Source: Planctomycetota bacterium (GTDB lineage Bacteria; Planctomycetota; Phycisphaerae; Sedimentisphaerales; Anaerobacaceae). From it: a stretch of DNA of 64,000 bases. The stretch's first letter is position 1, and each line of letters starts with the position of its first letter. The notes beneath the pieces were generated by a model, which saw nothing but the letters and a program-made list of their open reading frames with translations, was not told the DNA's origin and did no database searches. Positions 18,241 to 26,793 of the stretch are shown piece after piece. The stretch covers positions 1 through 64,000 of the forward strand of contig VRUL01000022.1 in the NCBI GenBank assembly GCA_019456145.1, read 5' to 3'. Made by a program: the position numbers and the translations under genes.

Positions 18241-18942
18241 TCACAAAGTATGACGTCTCCGCATCCAACCAACCAGAGCTACACCAATACCACTGAGGAG
18301 AATTGCTCCGGGTGCAGGGATCCACGTGACGTCATGAGAGCCGGGGGACATTTCCCAACTAGCCTTCAATTTGTTGTCAATATCACTTATTTCTTGGCCG
18401 TACATATCAAAGTGTACCGACGTGTATCCACTTACTGTGACGAGATATTCCTTAACCTGACCAGTGGTATTGGTCGGTGTAATGCTTCCACCATTATCCG
18501 CATTGTAATCGAAAATCGGATCTCCCACATCGGCAAAAGGATCGATGTTAAAAACAAGAAAATCCGAAACATCGTCTTGCAAGGGATAGTGGCTATTGAA
18601 GTTGTCCGGGAAGAATGACGTGTCGTCGAAGCTGCCAACAAACACAGGGTCACCAGTGCCGGATAAACCAGTAATCGTAATAGTCCCCACTTCGCCATCG
18701 GGAACGGACAGAAGCAATCTGACGTTGGTCAGAGAGTCCGTGTTGGTGTGATATGCACCTATTGCCCACAGCTCAAAGGGGCTGGTGTCTACAAAGTGTG
18801 TGTCCTGGTCATCAAAAAAATCGCCTGAAAAGAGCACATCCGGACTGTAAACCTGGAAAGTGGGCTGGGCCAAGACCGATTGACTCATAAACACCAACAA
18901 AGCAGCAACTACCAAGGCTGAGATTTTTAAGACTTTCTTCAT
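18241..18942 (-). CDS. Second PEP-CTERM-like exosortase substrate
   Basis: A 233-aa protein from the start at 18942, chosen because GGTGAG lies 6 nt upstream; an ATG at 18966 lacks a site. A signal peptide ends at about SVLAQ, then a beta-rich extracellular domain of unknown function, then the sorting tail [13 protein letters not shown], a hydrophobic stretch and RRRHTL. The tail is close to that of the downstream gene at 17537-18181, but the bodies are not obviously similar, as is usual for exosortase substrates. The two genes are 59 bp apart and probably cotranscribed. Confidence 0.8.
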   Translation of the reverse strand: MKKVLKISALVVAALLVFMSQSVLAQPTFQVYSPDVLFSGDFFDDQDTHFVDTSPFELWAIGAYHTNTDSLTNVRLLLSVPDGEVGTITITGLSGTGDPVFVGSFDDTSFFPDNFNSHYPLQDDVSDFLVFNIDPFADVGDPIFDYNADNGGSITPTNTTGQVKEYLVTVSGYTSVHFDMYGQEISDIDNKLKASWEMSPGSHDVTWIPAPGAILLSGIGVALVGWMRRRHTL

Positions 18943-19048
18943 AATACTCACCGTAAAAGCTCTCATGGCATAGGAAACGAAGTGTCGGTCCTCCGCGATT
19001 TTCTTTTTACCTACACCGTCAAGCTATAATTTTTAAGTTTGTTAATCC

Positions 19049-19096
19049 TTACAATGATCTTCTCCTTTGAAGCCATCCGACAAAGCCTGCATTAAT
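19049..19096 (-). pseudogene. Remnant of a third PEP-CTERM tail
   Basis: The minus strand encodes INAGFVGWLQRRRSL followed by a stop. This matches the last residues of the two neighbouring PEP-CTERM proteins ([20 protein letters not shown]). The DNA also resembles the end of the gene at 17537 (TTACAATG...CTTC...GAAGCCA.CCGAC). No start, no signal peptide and no PAPG motif remain upstream, so only the end of a former substrate gene survives. Confidence 0.55.
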
Positions 19097-19255
19097 CCTG
19101 CTAATGCATAAATTGTTATGAATTTTTTTCATAACTAAAATCCATTTTACTTTCCGGCGTAAAACGCCAAATATTCTATAAACTGCGATTGATAAAAAAG
19201 ATTAAGACCTTTGGAGTGTTTCGCGAATACACTCGAAAAGTATGAAGAACAATTC

Positions 19256-20047
19256 TCAGGCGGGTTTAGGCGGACCTCGTGCGAGGTTCTCAAAAATGAA
19301 TGCAGGTGAGAAATAGACAAACTGCTCGACTTTTGCAGCCAAGCAACTATTTTCAGTTATTATTTTGGACGAAAGTCCTATTATTGTAAATTGAGGCGTT
19401 CTGATTTGATCCTTGGTTGGGCTGTATTCCTTTGAAAACAGGAATGGTATTGCGCGATCCGGCATTCCAGCTAAATGATGGAGCAGGCCTATGTACTTCG
19501 TGCCTTCAATATCACTACGCATCCGACCAGAATTTTCAAGGTGATATGGATAAGTAAGCAGTGTATCGAGCTGCTTGCCTGTATGATTTCTGTGGCTGAG
19601 ATGCATCGCCAAGTGAGGGACGGCCTGAATTCCAGTCTGGCCAAGCCATAACAGTCCAGCCAAAGCTGCCAGCCAAAACTTACGGTCTTTAACCAATGAG
19701 ACACAAAGGAAACCTGTTAAACCCATCAAGAGGGCTCCGGGCACAGCAGGCAAAGACTTTGCACCCATTGGCGGAGCCGGTGAGCCGGTAAAAGCAGCCG
19801 GCGGCTTGAGAAATTCGGCGGTGACTCCGGCCAGGCGGGAATTGCCGGACTCAATACTGTAGGCAACATCTGTCTCAACCGGGATATGCGTATCCGAACA
19901 TGGGGACACAGCAGAAGCAACAGGGTTGCAGCCACAATTACTAACCGTTGGTGTATCACAATTGGCGCAGAAATTACTAACCGTTGGTGCAGCGTTTGCC
20001 ACCGTCACGGCAAGCAAAGACATCAGTATAACCAGACACTTATTCAT
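19256..20047 (-). CDS. Cys-rich membrane protein with an internal PEP-CTERM-like motif
   Basis: A protein of 263 aa from the ATG at 20047 (268 aa if a GTG at 20062 is used); residue numbers follow the longer form. A signal peptide ends near residue 25. A Cys-rich segment with two PTVSN repeats follows (26-60). At 104-128 comes SLPAVPGALLMGLTGFLC...KDRKFW, which resembles the PxPGAxLLxG plus helix plus basic end of the neighbouring sorting tails. Here it is internal and followed by a second hydrophobic stretch (129-150) and a tail of about 115 residues rich in charged and aromatic residues. No family is recognised. Lying between the LuxR-type regulator and the PEP-CTERM genes suggests a part in the exosortase system. 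Confidence 0.5.
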   Translation of the reverse strand: MNKCLVILMSLLAVTVANAAPTVSNFCANCDTPTVSNCGCNPVASAVSPCSDTHIPVETDVAYSIESGNSRLAGVTAEFLKPPAAFTGSPAPPMGAKSLPAVPGALLMGLTGFLCVSLVKDRKFWLAALAGLLWLGQTGIQAVPHLAMHLSHRNHTGKQLDTLLTYPYHLENSGRMRSDIEGTKYIGLLHHLAGMPDRAIPFLFSKEYSPTKDQIRTPQFTIIGLSSKIITENSCLAAKVEQFVYFSPAFIFENLARGPPKPA

Positions 20048-20393
20048 TTTTCCTAATGTCACTACCCGGTCTCCACATAAGGTTTTATGTGTCCATTAGA
20101 GAAACTTTAACATTCAGATCGCTTCCGTGCGTGTAAAAATAATCCACCCCAAGGTTACAAAACACTTTTACAGGAATATGGATTACGGGTCAAGAAAAAA
20201 TATTTAAAAAAATGTAAACTATGAAAAAATATTTCTGATTACCATTTTAGACATAGAACAAAAGTGATAAAAAACACAGTTGCTAAGTTTTTACGGTTAC
20301 AAGGGCCAGAGTTCCAAAGCAGCAAAACAGAGGTGAATTTGACCGGTTTGGCTATTGAGATTACAGCTAAATTAGCTCTTTTTCGGTATTTCA
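20048..20393. other. Intergenic region upstream of the PEP-CTERM genes
   Basis: A/T-rich stretch of about 350 bp with no convincing gene; a plus-strand frame crossing 20264 is antisense to the regulator and has no family character. It most likely holds the promoter for the leftward group of substrate genes. No clear operator was identified. Confidence 0.5.
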
Positions 20394-20798
20394 TCAGAGG
20401 TAGGTGTTTTTTGTGTGTTTTGTTTGTTTTTTTCTTTCTACAATTTGAACAGGAAGAGTGTCGAAAGATGATTTGTTGGAGAATCTATTTGCATAATCCA
20501 TAAATCTCAATAGCATTGTAATCCTGTTCTTTGCGTGTGTCTTAGCATAGATACTTCTTAAATGCGTCTTTACAGTTCCCGGTTTAACGTTCAGCTTTTT
20601 TGCAACGTCTCCATTTACGAAACCATGGCAAACAAGTTTGGCCACTTCAAGCTCTCTCGGGCTAATGTGGTAACGCTTCTGGACATACCGCCACTGCTTA
20701 TTATCAAGTAAAGTAACATCAGGCTGTATATACAGAGAGTCATCGGTATTGACATTTTCACTTTTGTCTTTTTCTGTTGGCAGCGATGATTCAAGCAT
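20394..20798 (-). CDS. LuxR-type helix-turn-helix regulator without receiver domain
   Basis: A 134-aa protein whose only recognisable domain is a LuxR/GerE DNA-binding domain at about residues 44-100 (ISPRELEVAKLVCHGFVNGDVAKKLNVKPGTVKTHLRSIYAK). The preceding 43 residues are polar and show no receiver or ligand-binding fold. It begins 2 bp after the stop of the large TPR gene, so the two are translated together. As the only DNA-binding protein within the minus-strand locus, it is the best candidate for a regulator of the exopolysaccharide or PEP-CTERM genes, but its binding site is not visible. Confidence 0.8.
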   Translation of the reverse strand: MLESSLPTEKDKSENVNTDDSLYIQPDVTLLDNKQWRYVQKRYHISPRELEVAKLVCHGFVNGDVAKKLNVKPGTVKTHLRSIYAKTHAKNRITMLLRFMDYANRFSNKSSFDTLPVQIVERKKQTKHTKNTYL

Positions 20799-20800
20799 AA

Positions 20801-23800
20801 TTACCCCCCTTGTGATAATTCTTCAATGATAAGTTTTATCTCATCTACATCTTCGCGGGATAAACCCCCGATTTCAGCATTCAACTTTAATGATTTGTTT
20901 AAGTTTCCAATAGCTTCGAATTTTTGGCCCAGCTTGGCTAAGGCCCTTCCTAAATGAAAATACGAAGCGACGACAGACGGTGTCCTTTTAGGATATAAAT
21001 TTATGCATCTGGTGAAATTGTGAACAGCTTTATCATATTCTCCCAGCCTGTAATGAACCATTCCGTTGGTATCTATAAGGTCAACATAGTTCGGCGCTAT
21101 CTTCAGACCATTCTGAACAAGCTGAAGGGCTTCTTTGTGTTTGCCCAGATCTTCACACATTATCCATGCCAGATTATTGATTGTGACAACGTTATCAGAT
21201 TTAATTGTGAGAATGCGTTTATAAAAAGCGACTGAGTCCACAGAGCGGCTGGTTATTTGCAGAAGCATAGCAAGCGAGCCCAATGCCGGTAGAGAGTCTG
21301 GTTCCCGGATCAGGATTCTGCGAAGTAAATCTTCTGCTATTTGCTTAGCCTGGGTGTCTTCGTTTTTCGCCAGCTCGCTCGCGATATTGATGAGTATACG
21401 AGTATCGTCGGGGTGTTTTTGACACCAGTCTTTAATCTTCTGGTTCAGCTCGCTCCAGAGCTTGTCGTCCTTAAGCAGCTGGACTTGTACTATTAACAAA
21501 GCCGGGTCATTCGGGTCAGCCTGTAGCAGAGAATCAAGTTCATTCTGAAACTCTGTTTTATTGCCGTTTTTATACAGCGTCTTAACAAGGGCAATTTTGA
21601 CCTTTCGCTCACCAGCAGAACCGCTATAAGAAACTAATTGCTTTCTTAGAAGATTCACTGCTTTTTCGTATTTCTCGGCTTCAATATATGTGTTGGCCAG
21701 GAGCACCGCACTATCAACATCATTCGGATCGGTTTCGTACAAAAGCTCAAGAGTGGGAATCGCCAAGGCCAGAGATCGCTCCTTCTCAGCTCTGAATTTT
21801 AACAGGAGTAGTCCCTTATCGTTGGGTGTATGTGCAAGGCCCCGCCAAGCAATATCTCCCGCTTCTCCATATTCTCCCTGCTTCAGTGAGAGTTCTCCCC
21901 ATTGCACCCATGCAGGACTAAATTTAGGCTGGTCTTGTGTTATCTGTTGAAGGATGCCCTCTGCCTTTTTAAATGCCGGGGCTGTTCCTTCGGCCAGCAG
22001 GGAATGGGCGTGGTATAGACGCAGTTCAATATCCTCAGGATTTGCCGTTAGGGCTTTATCAAGAATGGTTCTTCCCTGAAGTACCTTGTCTGGACGGTTG
22101 GATGCTAACAATAACGAAATAGCGCGTTTTTGGACCTGGAGGTTGCCCGGGGCTATAGATAGTGCCTGATTTATATCCTCGATTGCCTTATCTGGCTGGC
22201 CAATGGAACCATAAAAGTCGCTTTTGGCCACCCACGCTCCGACGTTGTTGGGTTCGGTAGTTGTGGCGTAGTCAAAATCTTCTATTGCCTTATTGGGCTC
22301 GCCAAGTGAATCGAATGTTTTGGCGCGAAGGATGTAAGCTGACGCGTTGTTAAGGTTGTTTACTATTTCATCACATAAGAGTATCGCTTCGGCAGATTTG
22401 CCTTGACGAACGTACAATTCAACCTGTGCAACTGTAATCGGCAGCAAGTTTGGTTCCCGCAACTTTAACTTATCGAGTAATTCCCCAGCCTCTTCAAACT
22501 GTTCCTGCCGCATTTTAAGTAATGCAAGAGACAAGCAGACAGAGCGATCGTTGGGGTCATTAGCCAACAGATTCTCCAGGATCTCGATGGCAGATTTCAA
22601 TTCGCCGCGTCTAAGGTTGCCTCGTAATTTCAATTTTTCTATATCGGGATGGAATAGTTTTTCTCTATCTACTCGGCGAAGAATTTCGTCTGCACGGTCG
22701 TATCCACCTACCTCGAACAAAGCGTTGACATAAGCAACAATTATACGAAGGTCCTGTGGCGACCGATTCAAAGCCTGGCGATAGGTTGAAATCGCAAGGA
22801 GCAATTGGCCGACTTTTTGGTAGGCTTCGGCGAGAAGCATTCTGCTGGCTTGGTCATCCGGATTTGCCAGAAGATTTTCTTTAAGAAGTGAAATAATTTT
22901 CGGATACCGGTTTTTGAAATCATCCTGTTCTAACCAGATTCTCGCCTGCTCATATCGCCATTGCCAACTCTCTTCGACCTCAATGGTCTTAATCTTGTTG
23001 ACGAGTTGCTGAGCCACGCCGGAGTCTTTTATCACCTTTTCACATCTCAAAAGCTCTCGTTGGATAAGAATATTGTCCGGCAGGTCCCGGGCAAGCAAGT
23101 TGAGGAGTTGGTATCGTTTTTCCTGTTCTTTCCAGCGTTTATAAAAGGCGACCAGGAGTAAACCAAGTTTCCTCTTGGCGACAGGGTGTTCTATTCGAGC
23201 TAAAGCATCTTTAATAATTTTTTCACACTCTCGATTCTTATCTTTTGCCGCTAATAAAATAGCAAGGTACCTTACGGGGCTAATGGATTCCGGGAATACG
23301 CTAACAACGTCATATAATTTTGCTATCGCTTCATCGGTTTTCTCCTGAGCGATTAACAGTTTAACCTCTGCTATAGCAACTTCTCTACGAGATGGGTGGC
23401 TATTCTTCAGGTCGTTGAGTAACTGCTGAGCTTTGCTGAACTGAGACCGAAAGAGCGCAAGCTGAAACTGTGAAGTTTTAACTGGAAAGGCATTATCAGT
23501 AGCTTTTTCCAAGGCTGCCAACTGGTCTTCTATGTCCTGCCACATCTGGACATTTTCGGATGTTGGGCTTGCCGCAAGTAATTGCATCCGAGCTTGAATA
23601 TGCAGTAAGGCAGCATCGAGACTGTTCGGAGAAATTCCACTGGCCTTTCTGGCTTGTTCTGCCGTCTCAGCCCAGTATCCCCTCTGCGCTAACAATTTGG
23701 CAAAAGCTAAACGTCCATCTAAGAGATTAGGCCTCTCCGAAACCAGAGTGCGTAACTGGCGTAGTGCCGATTGAGTATCTCCATCGCGAGAGAGAGTCGA

Positions 23801-24970
23801 TGCCAACGCCAACCGAACTTTTGGTGATTTATTACCTGCTTGTATCGCCCGGCGAAAATATTTAGCGGCCTCCGAGAGATGCCCTTTCCTGTCGGCCAAC
23901 AGACCTTCCAAGAAAGCAACAACTTCGGGAGCAATATCTTTTTGGTCAAGCTTGGAGATACAATCAGCGGCCCGGTCAATCCGGCCGCATCTTATAAATA
24001 ACTCGGCGGCAGTCAGCATAAAATCCCAGGGTTGAGATGAAAGCTCTTCTAATCCGGATTCTGCAACTTTTAGCATCATTTCTTTTGAGTTCGTTTTTAG
24101 TACAAGTGTCTCCCAGATTTGCCAAAGTGCCTGGTTTTTAGGCTCAGCCGCCTGCACGGCCTCAAGGTGTTTTTGAGCCTTGTCGAGGACATTTGTGTTG
24201 ATAAATTCCGCCGCGAGTCGCAACCGCACGATCGAGTCAGATAAATCCAGGTTTTCCGCCTTCTCCAGGTCGGTTAAGGCTTTTGGCCTGTCTTTCCTTC
24301 TCAAATGAAAGGCGGCCCGGATAATGTAGGCCAAAGCTGAGGACGGATTATTCTTTACGGCCTGGCCAAACAAGTTATCAGGAGAATCTGAAAAGACTTC
24401 CGGACGTTGCTCAGCGAGTTGACCTAAGGTTTCGTAGGCTAATATCTGCTCAGGATGTTCCGCTATGATATTCTTCAATTCAGTCGCCGCTTCATCAAAC
24501 TTTCGCTGTCTGGCCAGCGCTATAGACAAAAGCCTGCGAAGTTTAAGGTCCTGGTTTGTTTCAAGGTACCTTTTGACAATTAACTCTGTCTCGCCCGGCA
24601 TACGCATCCTTAGATACAATTCGGTCAGTTTCGTAGCGGCTTCTGAATTGCTTTTTTCCTCTCTCAAGACAGTTCTGTAAGCCGCTATAGCCTGTAGAAT
24701 GTTGTCGCGTCTTAGAGGCCTGATATTAAGGTGAGCATCAGCGTATTTCAGCAGTATCGGCACATCACGCTCAACAGCGAGATAACGACCCAATTGCGAT
24801 GCTGCTTCTTCGTACCTATATTCGTCATACGCCTTATTGCCAAGGATAAGTCCCCGTTCAGATCTGTTGCTTCTCCGCCATTGACGTAATCCGAAAGCAG
24901 TTATTCCTAAAACAACAAAACCTATCAGCAAAACAATTGCTAATTTCCAGTTAAAATATCTTCTTGGCAT
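20801..24970 (-). CDS. Large membrane-anchored TPR protein of the PEP-CTERM/EPS locus
   Basis: A 1389-aa protein with one N-terminal membrane helix (about 8-28) followed by tetratricopeptide repeats over nearly the whole length (for example SNSEAATKLTELYLRMRMP, PSALAYIIRAAFHLRRKDRPKALTDLEKA, LGEPNKAIEDFDYATTTEPN). Long TPR proteins of this kind are regular members of exosortase loci (the PrsT-type TPR protein) and are thought to scaffold assembly or export of the polymer. It lies between the sugar transferase and the LuxR-type regulator in the same transcription direction. No catalytic domain is seen. It is longer than the roughly 900-aa proteobacterial examples. Confidence 0.75.
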   Translation of the reverse strand: MPRRYFNWKLAIVLLIGFVVLGITAFGLRQWRRSNRSERGLILGNKAYDEYRYEEAASQLGRYLAVERDVPILLKYADAHLNIRPLRRDNILQAIAAYRTVLREEKSNSEAATKLTELYLRMRMPGETELIVKRYLETNQDLKLRRLLSIALARQRKFDEAATELKNIIAEHPEQILAYETLGQLAEQRPEVFSDSPDNLFGQAVKNNPSSALAYIIRAAFHLRRKDRPKALTDLEKAENLDLSDSIVRLRLAAEFINTNVLDKAQKHLEAVQAAEPKNQALWQIWETLVLKTNSKEMMLKVAESGLEELSSQPWDFMLTAAELFIRCGRIDRAADCISKLDQKDIAPEVVAFLEGLLADRKGHLSEAAKYFRRAIQAGNKSPKVRLALASTLSRDGDTQSALRQLRTLVSERPNLLDGRLAFAKLLAQRGYWAETAEQARKASGISPNSLDAALLHIQARMQLLAASPTSENVQMWQDIEDQLAALEKATDNAFPVKTSQFQLALFRSQFSKAQQLLNDLKNSHPSRREVAIAEVKLLIAQEKTDEAIAKLYDVVSVFPESISPVRYLAILLAAKDKNRECEKIIKDALARIEHPVAKRKLGLLLVAFYKRWKEQEKRYQLLNLLARDLPDNILIQRELLRCEKVIKDSGVAQQLVNKIKTIEVEESWQWRYEQARIWLEQDDFKNRYPKIISLLKENLLANPDDQASRMLLAEAYQKVGQLLLAISTYRQALNRSPQDLRIIVAYVNALFEVGGYDRADEILRRVDREKLFHPDIEKLKLRGNLRRGELKSAIEILENLLANDPNDRSVCLSLALLKMRQEQFEEAGELLDKLKLREPNLLPITVAQVELYVRQGKSAEAILLCDEIVNNLNNASAYILRAKTFDSLGEPNKAIEDFDYATTTEPNNVGAWVAKSDFYGSIGQPDKAIEDINQALSIAPGNLQVQKRAISLLLASNRPDKVLQGRTILDKALTANPEDIELRLYHAHSLLAEGTAPAFKKAEGILQQITQDQPKFSPAWVQWGELSLKQGEYGEAGDIAWRGLAHTPNDKGLLLLKFRAEKERSLALAIPTLELLYETDPNDVDSAVLLANTYIEAEKYEKAVNLLRKQLVSYSGSAGERKVKIALVKTLYKNGNKTEFQNELDSLLQADPNDPALLIVQVQLLKDDKLWSELNQKIKDWCQKHPDDTRILINIASELAKNEDTQAKQIAEDLLRRILIREPDSLPALGSLAMLLQITSRSVDSVAFYKRILTIKSDNVVTINNLAWIMCEDLGKHKEALQLVQNGLKIAPNYVDLIDTNGMVHYRLGEYDKAVHNFTRCINLYPKRTPSVVASYFHLGRALAKLGQKFEAIGNLNKSLKLNAEIGGLSREDVDEIKLIIEELSQGG

Positions 24971-25045
24971 TTACTTACCCTTTATGGCTTCTCATTTTGC
25001 AGCAAATCACAAAACGAAGCCCCTCTCATCCATATAGTGTTATTT

Positions 25046-26701
25046 TTAGAACTGCTTGACGAAATTCCCGACCATTTTTTTGATTGTTTGCCAACATATC
25101 CATAAGTCCATCTTTAATGACAGGTCCCTGACATATTGGGTGTCGTAATATATCCATTCCTGAAAGTCTTTCATCGGCTCACGGGTTCTACAGATCTGCC
25201 AAAGCCCCGTGATACCCGGCCGAACTGATAGTCGGGCATCGCACCATGAAGGACACTGTGTATTCTCCGACTCGGGAGACGGCCTTGGTCCAACAACACT
25301 CATCTGACCAAGGAGCACATTAAAGAACTGAGGTACTTCGTCAATATGTGTGTCACGCAAAAAACCGCCGACACGACTTATCCGCGGGTCATCCTCCATC
25401 TTGTAATGGTCGCCATCAACCTCATTCAGCCTCCTTAGTTTATCCTGTATCTCGTCAGCACCAACGATCATAGATCTGAACTTCAGACAGTTGAATTCTT
25501 TGCCGTGCAGTCCCTGTCGTTTATCTTTGAAGAATACCGGCCCACGAGAAGTTAATTTTATAACCAGAGCAATTATAGGAAGAACAGGTGCAAAAAGAAT
25601 CAGCACGGTCATAGCTGCAATAATATCAGCAATTTTCTTAAAGCATGCCGGGTAGGTAAATTTCGGCCAGGAACGAAAAGTGTCATTGTTATATTTTTGA
25701 TGGTTTAAGTCGAACTTCGGGGAGCCGATATGCTTTGAATTATTGCTTTTGTATCGATTCAAACGTTTCCAGTTGCATTGTGGTCCTTTTATAATGCGGT
25801 TTTGGACAACTTGATTCTGCGGCACGCACACACCCGGGCCAATGATTGATGATTCTATGATGGCAGAGGAACCAATCCTAACGTTATTACCGATAATTGT
25901 CTGGCCCACCATAATGGTCTTTGGTCCGATGTGAATATTTTTTCCTAACATCACTTTCCCGATCAGTCTCGAACATGGTGACATCATATTCGAGTTTGGA
26001 CTTTCTGATTTCATATTTCGAATCTTTGCCTGACAGAAATTGAGCAGGCCTTCTTCTGTTTCCAAATCCAAAACATTGCCCCCGATATTAATCGCTTTGA
26101 GGCTTAACATATTTGCTCGGCACCTTTTCAGGAGAGTTGAAAAAGATAGGGGCAAAGTTTGATTTACCAGGACCTGTTCAAGAACATTAGTCTTAATAAA
26201 GATATGATGAGGCCAATCTGCAGGAATTGGTACCGGTTCAGCAGAATCAGTGTACAGCCTCCGGAAACCCGCCACCTTGCTCTGGGCGGTGAATCGCACT
26301 TTTTCACTTTTGCCGAGCAATTCAGGTTCAACATTAATCGCTACTACATCGGCCTGGATGCCGTCCAGAACTTTATGGAGCAATTCACTACCGACCTGAG
26401 TTGCAAAACACCCGTTGGAAACAATGAACCATAAATTCCTTTTGGTTTTCCGGAAGAGTTTCGGGTGGATTTGGATATTTTCTTTATATTGTATTATCTT
26501 TGTTGTCGCTGCGCGTGTTTCAATCCTCCATCCTTTTGGTACACCTATAATTGTGTTGTTGTTGCGGCCCCAGTTTACAGTTTTGCTTAATCCATCAAGC
26601 ACAATGTCGGCAAGAGTCTCGCTGGAAACAGCAAAACGAAGCAGGCCGTTACCCCCATTGTTTGCGGGGTTCTTGTTTTTGTGTATGATAATCAGGCTCA
26701 T
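25046..26701 (-). CDS. Initiating sugar transferase fused to a nucleotidyltransferase-like/beta-helix module
   Basis: A 551-aa fusion. Residues 1-225 look like a degraded nucleotidyltransferase-type domain without a GxGTRL signature. Residues 243-305 form left-handed beta-helix hexapeptide turns (IGKVMLGKNIHIGPKTIMVGQTIIGNNVRIGSSAII). Residues 352-550 are a bacterial sugar transferase (WbaP/WcaJ/EpsL type): one membrane helix, then GPVFFKDKRQGLHGKEFNCLKFRSM, DDPRISRVGGFLRDTHIDEVPQFFNVLLGQMSVVGPRP, and SVRPGITGLWQ. The latter segments carry the Asp-Glu catalytic pair and the phosphate-binding loop. This enzyme moves a sugar-1-phosphate to undecaprenyl phosphate and starts each repeat unit. The N-terminal fusion is unusual and is shared in kind with the exosortase gene two positions upstream. 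Confidence 0.8.
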   Translation of the reverse strand: MSLIIIHKNKNPANNGGNGLLRFAVSSETLADIVLDGLSKTVNWGRNNNTIIGVPKGWRIETRAATTKIIQYKENIQIHPKLFRKTKRNLWFIVSNGCFATQVGSELLHKVLDGIQADVVAINVEPELLGKSEKVRFTAQSKVAGFRRLYTDSAEPVPIPADWPHHIFIKTNVLEQVLVNQTLPLSFSTLLKRCRANMLSLKAINIGGNVLDLETEEGLLNFCQAKIRNMKSESPNSNMMSPCSRLIGKVMLGKNIHIGPKTIMVGQTIIGNNVRIGSSAIIESSIIGPGVCVPQNQVVQNRIIKGPQCNWKRLNRYKSNNSKHIGSPKFDLNHQKYNNDTFRSWPKFTYPACFKKIADIIAAMTVLILFAPVLPIIALVIKLTSRGPVFFKDKRQGLHGKEFNCLKFRSMIVGADEIQDKLRRLNEVDGDHYKMEDDPRISRVGGFLRDTHIDEVPQFFNVLLGQMSVVGPRPSPESENTQCPSWCDARLSVRPGITGLWQICRTREPMKDFQEWIYYDTQYVRDLSLKMDLWICWQTIKKMVGNFVKQF

Positions 26702-26793
26702 AGGTAAATTGAGTACTTGTCAGGATGAAAAACTAATGTCAGGTTAACAATCTTCATCCGGTTGATTTTATTTCGGAACAGTAATCGTTAGAA

